Positions 1-7,267 of a stretch of 16,897 nt of DNA are shown here, in pieces. Location: positions 1 through 16,897 of the forward strand of contig CAXPZW010000029.1 in the NCBI GenBank assembly GCA_964221845.1. Reading direction: 5' to 3'. Below the pieces are notes generated by a model that worked only from the letters and a program-made list of their open reading frames with translations, was not told where the DNA came from and made no database searches. The position numbers and the translations under genes were made by a program. Numbering within the stretch: position 1 is the first letter of the stretch; every line of letters begins with the position of its first letter. The DNA comes from CAXPZW01 sp964221845. GTDB taxonomy: Bacteria > Bacteroidota > Bacteroidia > Flavobacteriales_D > Sanyastnellaceae.

Positions 1-1593
1 GCCAGGGCCCGTAACGTACACCTCTGCACCAGTGGCGCCGTGCTCCCAAGCATAGCTGTCTGCGCCTGCAGGAGCGGTAAGCAGCAAACTGTCCCCAGGG
101 CACAGCACGCTTGAGGCAGCTGTGATAGCGGTGGAGAGTCCTGCGCCTTCGCTCAAGGTGGTTTTTGCATTCGCCGCGACGTTGTCGTAGACATCTACAG
201 CACCACTGGGCCACGTGACTGTCACCACGTCCACTTCCGTCGCGGAGCCCAGCCCAAAATGCAGTGTACGGGTATTTTGAGACATGTAGCCTGAGCCACC
301 GAGCATCCAGCGGGTTTGGGTGCCTTCGGTGGTGAGCAGCTCCACTTGGGCGCCAATTGCAATGGGGTGTTCTGGGCTGGGGTTCAAGCACAGCTGCGCG
401 TAATTCCCCGCTGGACCTTCGTGGTGCCACAGCTGCAGTCCGTCGTTGCCGTGGGAATAGGTGAGGATGTCCAGCTTGCCATCGTTTTCAACATCCCCGA
501 TGGCCATGCCGTAGGAGGGGTGCACCAGGTCTTCCATGGGTTCGGCGTCTTGCAAGGCAAAGGCATCGCCCTCGAGGTTGCGCATCAGGTGGATGCGGCC
601 GTACGAGTTGTTGAACAGGTTGGAATCGGTGCACATGGCCAGGTCCTGCCAGCCGTCGTTATCGTAGTCCAGCCACTGGGTGCCCCAGCAAAATTCATTG
701 ACCGAGGTGCCGGTGGTGGCCGCTTGGTCGTCAAACGAAAAGCCGTTGTAGCTCTTGAGCAGGTTGCCGTCGGATTCGTTGGTGATGTAGAGGTCCACCA
801 ATCCATTGTTGTTGTAGTCGCCCACACCCACGCCCATGCTGAAGATGTAGTCGCCAAAATTCTGAGGGAAGGAGACGTCTTGAAACGACGTGCCGCCTTG
901 GTTTTGGAACAGGACGTTGGGCACGAACGTGCGGTCGTTGGATACAAAAATGTCGGGCCAGCTGTCGCCGTTGTAATCCACGATGATCACTTGAAGGGTG
1001 GGGTGAATGGGATCCTGTATACCTAAGGCCGCTGCGGATTCGGTGAAGGTGCCGTCGCCGTCGTTCAGGTAACAACGGTTGGGGATGGACTCAAAATCGT
1101 TGCCGGAATAGTTGCACACAAACAGGTCCAGGAAGCCGTCCTTGTTCAAATCACCCCAAGCGCAGCCAAAGGTGCCGCCGTTTTCAACCAAGATGCCTGC
1201 CTCCGTGGCTTCCACGTAAGCGCCCCCATCGTTGCGATAAAGCTTATTTGGGAAGTCTAGTCGGGTGAGGAACACATCCAAGTCACCGTCGTTGTCGATG
1301 TCTGCGAAGGTGACCGATTTGCCAGCACCACCGGTCATTCCGGTTTCCAGCTCTTCAAAACCCGAACCTTCCAGATTGCGGTAAAAGCGCGGGGCGCCGT
1401 CGTGTTCGGCCACGGCCAAGTCGTCGAACCCATCCAGGTCGAAGTCCACAAACGCACAGCCTTCACCCCAGAGGCCAGATCCAGAGGCCACCAGCCCCAT
1501 TTCGGGTGCAATGTCGTGGTACACTTGGGCAAAAGAAGCGCAGGGCAGGACCACCAAAGCGGTCAAGAAAAGAAAGCGAAAGCGAGCGGTCAT
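1..1593 (-). CDS. Secreted ASPIC/UnbV seven-blade propeller protein, paralog 1 (3' end outside window)
   Basis: The reading frame is open from the ATG at 1593 to the left edge, giving 531 residues with no stop; the C-terminus lies outside. Residues 1-22 look like a signal peptide, with cleavage before Gln23 (SFA|QVY). Seven DxDxDG-type loops start near residues 50, 98, 148, 206, 259, 309 and 367; such FG-GAP/VCBS loops usually bind Ca2+ in integrin-alpha-like propellers. An ASPIC/UnbV domain spans about 405-482 (HFGLG at 445-449, WPSG at 461-464). An Ig-like module then starts at LCPGDS (497-502) and is cut at residue 531. By homology with the four complete neighbours, SprB repeats and a T9SS sorting domain should follow off-window. 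The start lies only 4 bases after the stop of the upstream gene, so it is probably the last visible gene of the same transcript. Ligand and function are unknown. Confidence 0.9.
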   Translation of the reverse strand, partial: MTARFRFLFLTALVVLPCASFAQVYHDIAPEMGLVASGSGLWGEGCAFVDFDLDGFDDLAVAEHDGAPRFYRNLEGSGFEELETGMTGGAGKSVTFADIDNDGDLDVFLTRLDFPNKLYRNDGGAYVEATEAGILVENGGTFGCAWGDLNKDGFLDLFVCNYSGNDFESIPNRCYLNDGDGTFTESAAALGIQDPIHPTLQVIIVDYNGDSWPDIFVSNDRTFVPNVLFQNQGGTSFQDVSFPQNFGDYIFSMGVGVGDYNNNGLVDLYITNESDGNLLKSYNGFSFDDQAATTGTSVNEFCWGTQWLDYDNDGWQDLAMCTDSNLFNNSYGRIHLMRNLEGDAFALQDAEPMEDLVHPSYGMAIGDVENDGKLDILTYSHGNDGLQLWHHEGPAGNYAQLCLNPSPEHPIAIGAQVELLTTEGTQTRWMLGGSGYMSQNTRTLHFGLGSATEVDVVTVTWPSGAVDVYDNVAANAKTTLSEGAGLSTAITAASSVLCPGDSLLLTAPAGADSYAWEHGATGAEVYVTGPG

Positions 1594-1597
1594 AAGG

Positions 1598-4357
1598 TCA
1601 TCGGTTCACCACCAGGCGCAGGCTACGCGGCCCATTGGTGGTTTGCAGGATCAAGGTATAGATCCCAGGAGCCCAGTCCATCACAGAAATAACAGCGTTT
1701 CCATGGGGCAAGCGTTCGCTGTGGATGCGTTGTCCTTGGGCGTTGTATGCCTGCAACAGGGTCCCGGCAGCATGCCCTGAGAGCACCACGGAAGCCTGAG
1801 CAGGATTGGGGTATAGTGCCAATGGCTCAGACTCCAAGCCAATCAGGTGCGTGATGATCAACGTCTCTTCTGCGGTGCATCCATTGGCGTCGGTGGCCAC
1901 GATGTCAAACGTACCTGGCTCGGCCAAGCAAGGTGGGGTACACGGGTCGCCGTTCACGGTGTAGGTGACGGGCGACGTACCACCTGTGGTATTCATCACA
2001 AAGGCACCGAGGCCTTCGTCGTTTACACCGGTCAAATCAATCTCGAGCGTAAGCACTTCGGGTTCGGAGATAACCACTGTGCTGTCGGTCACACAGCCTA
2101 CAGCATCGGTCACCGATACTGCATACGATCCAGCGGGCAAGGCTTCGTTGTTTTCAGGCAGATCCAACTCCAAAGTGCCGGTGCCGCCAGAAGGATTTAA
2201 GGTGATGGACCCATCGCTGTTGCCAAAGCAGAGTACATCGGTGGCTACCACTCCCAGGGCAATGGCTTCAGGGTCTTCCAGCACAACGCTAGTCGAAGCA
2301 ATGCACCCGTTATCATCCAGAACGTCAATGCCGTAAGTGCCTGCAGGGACATCCACCCATGGCTCTGGTGTAGTGTAAGGCGGTAGACCACCTTGCACCC
2401 CAAAGTCCACCCAGCCTGAACTGTCGCCGGCGCAAAGGGGTGCTTGACTTGTAGCTGTGACCTCAAGCAAAGTGGGCACGTCAAAGGCGATGGCACCTAC
2501 GTAAACACAACCCGTAGCATCTACAACATACCATGTTGTTTCAGTGGATGAGATGGCGTTGAGATTGACGTCCCAATCGGTATCGAAGAAAGCCTGGTCG
2601 GCTTGCGGTCCAGTCAAGGAGAGCGAAGCGGTAGAATCAGGGTAGCAAAGTGGCGGTGCAACGTTCACCTCCCAATCCAAGGGCTCAGCCAAGGTGACTG
2701 GGAAGGTGCCGGTGTACAACAAGGCGCCTTCAGGAGTGGTGATTTCTGCGCTGTAGACGCCGGGTTCGGTCACCACCAGTTCGGCGGCTTCCACATCGTT
2801 GGACCACAGGACGTCCTCGTAGCCTTCCACGGTCAAGGTCACGCTCTCGCCTTCGCACAATTGCAAGCTCCCGGTAATGGTCACCGGCACTTGAGAAGCG
2901 CCTTCGGTGAATGAGACGGTCTGGTTTACTGGGATGTCGTAGTAGCAATCCACAATCCCGCTCAGCCAGGTCACCTTGAGCGAATCGATGGAGGTGTTTT
3001 CTCCCAGGCCAAAATGTTCGGTGTAGGGAGCTTGTGAAAGGTAGGCCTCACCGCAAAGGACGTACTGAAGTTGGTACTCGTCCTCGCCGTACCACGCCTC
3101 AATGAAGCTGCCTACCCCAAAAGTGTTGGATTCCACCCCCACCAAATCCACAAACAAGTAGTTGCCTGCGGTGGCTTGGTTCATCCACAGCGAGGAGCCG
3201 TGGGGAAGGAGGGCGCTGCTGAACACATCCAAGTGTCCATCGCCATCAAAGTCCGCTATGCCCGAGCTGAAAGAGTTGGTCTCCAACGTGTTGAAGGATT
3301 CATCGGCCTCGGTCACAAACACGCCGTCTTCTTGGGTCAGGATGTAGTTGTGCCCGTATGAGTTCCAAAACTCGAATACCTGGCTCTGCACGTACAGGTC
3401 TTGATCGCCGTCGTTGTCGTGGTCAAAGAATTGGGCACCCCAACAAAAGGCATTCACTTCCGAGTCGGTAGCCGGGGCTGAATTCACAAATGTGGCGGTT
3501 TCACCGTCGTTGCGCAGCAAGTAGTTTCCGTCAGCGTTGTTGCAGATGTAGATGTCCAGGTATCCGTCTCGGTTGTAATCCGCCACAGCACTGGACATAG
3601 ACCAGATGTAATCACCGACTCCTGCGGGGAAAGTGACGTTGGTGAAGGTGTTGTCTCCTTCGTTGCGGTAGAGGGTGTTCTCGTAGGGAGTGCGATCGTT
3701 GATGACAAACAGGTCTTGGTCGCCGTCGCGGTCGTAGTCGATGAACACCGATTGGAAGCTGGCGCGCTGGCCGTCATCGGTGCCTGATGACTCGGAAATG
3801 TCGGTGAAGGTGCCGTCGCCGTTGTTCAAGAACATGTAGTTGGTGTCGTCAAACCCAGGTGCCCCTAGGTAATAGTTGCACACATACAGGTCCAAGTAGC
3901 CGTCGTTGTTGATGTCCCCCCAAGAGTGACCATATGTGGCGTCATTGAGTTCCGGTAAACCCGCATTAATCGTGACGTTTACGAAGCTGCCATCTTGGTT
4001 TTGATACAGGACGTTGGGAAATTCGTTTTGAGAAAGAAAGAGGTCAAGATCGCCGTCGTTGTCGTAATCCACGAAGGTGATCATTTCGGTACCCTGCGCT
4101 ACCAACGCTGGGCTATTGTTGACAAAGAAGCCCCCTTCATTGCGCCAAAGCTCCATGGGCTGTCCTTCGCCAAGTACGGCCAGGTCCACATCTCCATCCA
4201 AGTCAAAGTCTACTGTAGCTACGCCTGCGCCCCAAATGCCATTGGTGTGGGTAACCAGACCCCAAGCTGCGGTTTGATCCTCAAACTGTTGGGCACATGA
4301 AGAGGTGACCAGCAAGGTCAAAAGCGAAAAAGCGGTGCAAAATTTGGTCGGCATCAT
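1598..4357 (-). CDS. Secreted ASPIC/UnbV seven-blade propeller protein with SprB repeats and T9SS sorting domain, paralog 2
   Basis: A 919-residue protein. I chose the ATG at 4357 because it shares one base with the upstream stop (TGATG); a second ATG follows directly and an in-frame TTG precedes it. Residues 1 to about 22 are a signal peptide ending SSCA before QQF. Cys at that junction gives a weak lipobox, so a lipoprotein is a less likely alternative. Seven calcium loops start at about 50, 97, 148, 207, 260, 312 and 369. ASPIC/UnbV spans about 410-485 (HFGLG, VTWLSG). An Ig-like module (LCEGES) spans about 500-557. Repeats of SprB type with LCxG near the start and a Gly-Cys near the end fall at about 634-690, 705-757 and 770-830, with a more divergent one at 565-620. 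A type A T9SS sorting domain starts at YPNP (849-852) and runs to the end. It is predicted to reach the cell surface. Function is unknown. Confidence 0.93.
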   Translation of the reverse strand: MMPTKFCTAFSLLTLLVTSSCAQQFEDQTAAWGLVTHTNGIWGAGVATVDFDLDGDVDLAVLGEGQPMELWRNEGGFFVNNSPALVAQGTEMITFVDYDNDGDLDLFLSQNEFPNVLYQNQDGSFVNVTINAGLPELNDATYGHSWGDINNDGYLDLYVCNYYLGAPGFDDTNYMFLNNGDGTFTDISESSGTDDGQRASFQSVFIDYDRDGDQDLFVINDRTPYENTLYRNEGDNTFTNVTFPAGVGDYIWSMSSAVADYNRDGYLDIYICNNADGNYLLRNDGETATFVNSAPATDSEVNAFCWGAQFFDHDNDGDQDLYVQSQVFEFWNSYGHNYILTQEDGVFVTEADESFNTLETNSFSSGIADFDGDGHLDVFSSALLPHGSSLWMNQATAGNYLFVDLVGVESNTFGVGSFIEAWYGEDEYQLQYVLCGEAYLSQAPYTEHFGLGENTSIDSLKVTWLSGIVDCYYDIPVNQTVSFTEGASQVPVTITGSLQLCEGESVTLTVEGYEDVLWSNDVEAAELVVTEPGVYSAEITTPEGALLYTGTFPVTLAEPLDWEVNVAPPLCYPDSTASLSLTGPQADQAFFDTDWDVNLNAISSTETTWYVVDATGCVYVGAIAFDVPTLLEVTATSQAPLCAGDSSGWVDFGVQGGLPPYTTPEPWVDVPAGTYGIDVLDDNGCIASTSVVLEDPEAIALGVVATDVLCFGNSDGSITLNPSGGTGTLELDLPENNEALPAGSYAVSVTDAVGCVTDSTVVISEPEVLTLEIDLTGVNDEGLGAFVMNTTGGTSPVTYTVNGDPCTPPCLAEPGTFDIVATDANGCTAEETLIITHLIGLESEPLALYPNPAQASVVLSGHAAGTLLQAYNAQGQRIHSERLPHGNAVISVMDWAPGIYTLILQTTNGPRSLRLVVNR

Positions 4358-7128
4358 CAATCAGTCAGCACAAGGGGTTGCGTCCATACCTTGTTCATGG
4401 CATGGAGTTGCAGGATGTATACTCCAGCAGGCAAGTCTTCCAAATGTAGCGCTTGGCGCGAGGTTTGGAGCGCTCCAGTGCGCATCTGTTTCCCATCAAT
4501 CGCAGTTACAACCCAAGTTCCGGAAGTGGCAAGCCCGCGCAGGTACACCAAGCCTGTGCTGGGGTTGGGATAGAACCAAGCGGTGTGATCGTGTGGAATG
4601 TCGTCCACATCAGTGTATGATAGGTTCAGGGTGCATCCGTTGGCGTCTGTGACCGTCACTTGATAGGTCAACAAGTCGTCCAGCAAAACCAGATCACCTT
4701 CCAGGGTTTCGGATCCGCTGTCCCAACTAATGGTGTAGGGTGAGGTGCCCCCGGTTGCCAGGGCGAGTACCTCTACCTGGTTGTCCAAAGTGCCGGAGGT
4801 GATCAAATCCAGGTCCAACTCAAGCGGTTCCTCAACGGTGCATTGGGCCTCTGCCTCACACCCATTGGCGTCGGTTGCGATCACAGTATAGATACCGGCT
4901 GTTAGGCCATCTGGGTCTGCCCCTTGCCAATCGAAGGTGTAGTCAGGCACACCTCCGGAGCAAGTCACTGTTGCGCTTCCTGTAGCTTCACCAAAACACA
5001 AGGCGTCGGTGGCTTGGGCTTCTGGGGTCAGTTGCTCAGGTTGATCAATGACAACCTCAAGCGAGGTGCCACAGCCCATGTTCCCGTATACAAATGGGGT
5101 ATACGTACCTGCAGGCAATGCGGTCGGATCTGCGGCAAACCAATTGACATCTGCACCTGGGAAACCACCCAATTCGATGATGGCCGACCCGGTTGCGTCG
5201 CCATGGCAACTGACATTTGTGGTGGTCACCTCAGTGAAGAGCGGCTCAATGTTGGGAATGTCAATCGTGCCAGAGATTGTACACGGATTTCCGGCTAGAC
5301 TCAAGGAGTAGGTGTAGCTGCCCGGGGGAATCACCCCGTCGATCCATCCTTCTAAGTCGCCTTCGGACCAAAAGATGTTGGTTTCGGGTTCAACGGGCTG
5401 CAGCGTCACAGTGCTGCTGTCCCAAGGGCACACAGCGAGGGTAGTAGACAGGTCCAACGTAGGGGTAGGCCACACGTTCACCTGCACCGAGTCACTGGTC
5501 ACGAACAAGCCGTCACCAACAGGCAACTGGGCAAAATAGGAGCCCGAAGCCTCTACGGTGAGTGTCGGGGCAGTTTCTCCGTTGGACCACAGGACATCGC
5601 CGTCGTGAGAGGTGTACAAGACCACCGAGTCGCCGTTACAGAACTGGTAAGAACTTGGGCCGGTAATGGCAAAATCAAACATGTCGGTATCACTGACTTC
5701 CATACTGGTGCCACTGGGCAGGTTGTAGTAAGTGTTCTTGATGCCTGTCCGCCAGGTGACCACCAAGGAATCCACCACCGCGTGCTCGCCCAGACCAAAA
5801 TGAACGTAATCCGAATTTTGGCCCAAAAAGTTCTCTCCACACATGGTGTAGCGCATTTGGTAAGACCCTCCAGCGTAGCACTCGAGCCGTGTGCCAATGG
5901 CATCGGTGTCGCCCAGCAGACTCGTGGGTTTGATTTCCAACCAATTGCCGGGATCGGCAGTGTTCATCCATACTTGCAGCCCAAAGGGCGCTTCATTGTA
6001 GACCACCAGATCCAATGCGCCATCGTTGTTGAAGTCAGCCACTGCGCTGGCATAGGTGGAAGAGGGTTGATTGTCCATTCCGGCAGCCTCGGTGACATTG
6101 GTGAACACCCCAGTGCCATCGTTCATGTGGAGTTCGTTCTGGCCATTTAGGGTCCAAAAAGGCATGGAGCAGAAGTGAAAATCCAAGTCTCCGTCGTTGT
6201 CGAAATCAAAGAAATTCCCGGCCCAACCAAACGCCTCTACAAAGAGGTTGGACTCGTCACTGTCGTCCACGAAGGTGGCGCCGTTTTGGTTTTTCATCAG
6301 ACGGCTTCCCTCGGGGTTGTTGGACATGAAGATGTCTAAGAAACCATCGTTGTTGTAATCGGCAATGGTGTTGCTCATGGCATAGAAGTCTTCCTCAATG
6401 CCCGCATCTGTGCTCACATCGCTGAAGGTTCCCCCGTCGTTGCGGTAAAGGTGGTTGAAGGATCCAAGACGGTCGTTGTTGACAAAGATGTCGGGGTCGT
6501 TGTCGTTGTCGTAATCCATGAAGGTGCCCATGAACGACATGTTGTACCCATCGTTGGCGGGATTTTCATCCCCCATTTCGGTAAAGGTCCAGTCGCCGTT
6601 GTTGAGGTAGAGGTAGTTGCGCTCGTCGTATTCGTCCAGCAGCATCTCGTACACGGCGATGTAACAGTCCAGATAGCCGTCGCCGTTGACGTCCCCCCAG
6701 CTGTTAGAGTATACTTCTTCGGTAGTGTTGGTGATGCCTGTCCCAGTGACCAACTCAAATTCCATGTCACCGGTTTGCTCGTACAGTTCAATGAACCCTT
6801 CTGCGCTGGTGAGACAGCCGTCAGCATCGCCGTCGTTGTCGATGTCCACCCAATTCCAGTGGCGGGCTTGCGAAGGGGTACCAATGGTAATTCCTACTTC
6901 TTCAAAGACGCCTTCATTGTTGAGCAAAACCCCCATGGGCAGCCCATGGCGGCATATGGTCAAGTCGGGCCAGCCGTCTTTGTTGATGTCATACACGCTG
7001 ACACCGTTGCCATAAGGGGTTTCGGCGGCAAAGCCGTTGCCATTGACAGTAGGGATGGTCAACTCAAAACTTTGTCCCACACAGAATGCGGAAACAAGGG
7101 AGGACAGGAAGAGCAGCACCAGTTTCAT
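4357..7128 (-). CDS. Secreted ASPIC/UnbV seven-blade propeller protein with SprB repeats and T9SS sorting domain, paralog 3
   Basis: A 923-residue protein starting at the ATG at 7128; a TTG codon just before it is a weaker alternative. The signal peptide (MKLVLLFLSSLVSAFCVG) is followed by Gln-Ser-Phe. Seven DxDxDG-like loops start near 47, 95, 146, 205, 257, 308 and 365, then ASPIC/UnbV at about 405-480 (HFGLG, WRTG in place of WPSG). An Ig-like module (FCNGDS, WSNGE) lies at about 496-552. SprB-like repeats fall at about 632-690, 704-762 and 784-838. A T9SS type A domain starts at FYPNP (852-856) and ends VLTD. It is the only paralog lacking both the Cys of blade 3 (IAVY here, VCNY-like in others) and the Cys before blade 6 (FGWA here, FCWG in others). 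Its 5' side faces the 136-base gap after the acylase gene, so it may start a sub-operon with the two genes below. Function is unknown. Confidence 0.93.
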   Translation of the reverse strand: MKLVLLFLSSLVSAFCVGQSFELTIPTVNGNGFAAETPYGNGVSVYDINKDGWPDLTICRHGLPMGVLLNNEGVFEEVGITIGTPSQARHWNWVDIDNDGDADGCLTSAEGFIELYEQTGDMEFELVTGTGITNTTEEVYSNSWGDVNGDGYLDCYIAVYEMLLDEYDERNYLYLNNGDWTFTEMGDENPANDGYNMSFMGTFMDYDNDNDPDIFVNNDRLGSFNHLYRNDGGTFSDVSTDAGIEEDFYAMSNTIADYNNDGFLDIFMSNNPEGSRLMKNQNGATFVDDSDESNLFVEAFGWAGNFFDFDNDGDLDFHFCSMPFWTLNGQNELHMNDGTGVFTNVTEAAGMDNQPSSTYASAVADFNNDGALDLVVYNEAPFGLQVWMNTADPGNWLEIKPTSLLGDTDAIGTRLECYAGGSYQMRYTMCGENFLGQNSDYVHFGLGEHAVVDSLVVTWRTGIKNTYYNLPSGTSMEVSDTDMFDFAITGPSSYQFCNGDSVVLYTSHDGDVLWSNGETAPTLTVEASGSYFAQLPVGDGLFVTSDSVQVNVWPTPTLDLSTTLAVCPWDSSTVTLQPVEPETNIFWSEGDLEGWIDGVIPPGSYTYSLSLAGNPCTISGTIDIPNIEPLFTEVTTTNVSCHGDATGSAIIELGGFPGADVNWFAADPTALPAGTYTPFVYGNMGCGTSLEVVIDQPEQLTPEAQATDALCFGEATGSATVTCSGGVPDYTFDWQGADPDGLTAGIYTVIATDANGCEAEAQCTVEEPLELDLDLITSGTLDNQVEVLALATGGTSPYTISWDSGSETLEGDLVLLDDLLTYQVTVTDANGCTLNLSYTDVDDIPHDHTAWFYPNPSTGLVYLRGLATSGTWVVTAIDGKQMRTGALQTSRQALHLEDLPAGVYILQLHAMNKVWTQPLVLTD

Positions 7129-7131
7129 CAA

Positions 7132-7267
7132 TCGTCGTTGTTGTGATCGGGTGCAGCGAAACGAAAACCGCGCTTGCAGGCACGGGTAGTGGTTGGTTTC
7201 TGGACAGGTTTATCAGCATAAGACTGATCTAACGAATATACGCAAGCGGCCTCAGAAAAGTCTCACA
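7132..7267. other. Intergenic spacer inside the propeller array (136 bases)
   Basis: This is the longest gap in the minus-strand gene train, between the acylase stop and the start of paralog 3. I find no convincing ORF, RNA gene or strong hairpin with a T run. A short imperfect hairpin (ATCAG/CTGAT arms, 7-base loop) lies at 7212-7228 and is too weak to call a terminator. A possible minus-strand promoter element is listed separately. If a promoter is active here, paralogs 3, 2 and 1 could be transcribed independently of the upstream genes. Confidence 0.6.
7233..7240 (-). promoter_or_regulatory. Possible Bacteroidota -7 element upstream of paralog 3
   Basis: On the minus strand this reads TATATTCG, one mismatch from the Bacteroidota -7 consensus TAnnTTTG. 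The expected upstream TTTG (-33) is only approximated by a T run at 7256-7259 with a short spacer. It would give a leader of about 100 bases before the ATG at 7128. This is a weak call based on motif similarity only. Confidence 0.2.

Noticed and set aside
4292..4309. Lipoprotein signal (lipobox) in paralog 2
   Set aside because: The sequence before Cys (TSSC) is a poor lipobox, and the paralogs all show signal peptidase I sites with Gln following. The C-terminal T9SS domain also argues for soluble export.
7171..7248. Seven-base inverted repeat (cgcttgc / gcaagcg) flanking the middle of the 136-base gap
   Set aside because: Arms are short and 64 bases apart, so chance is a sufficient explanation; no terminal repeats of a mobile element are seen.
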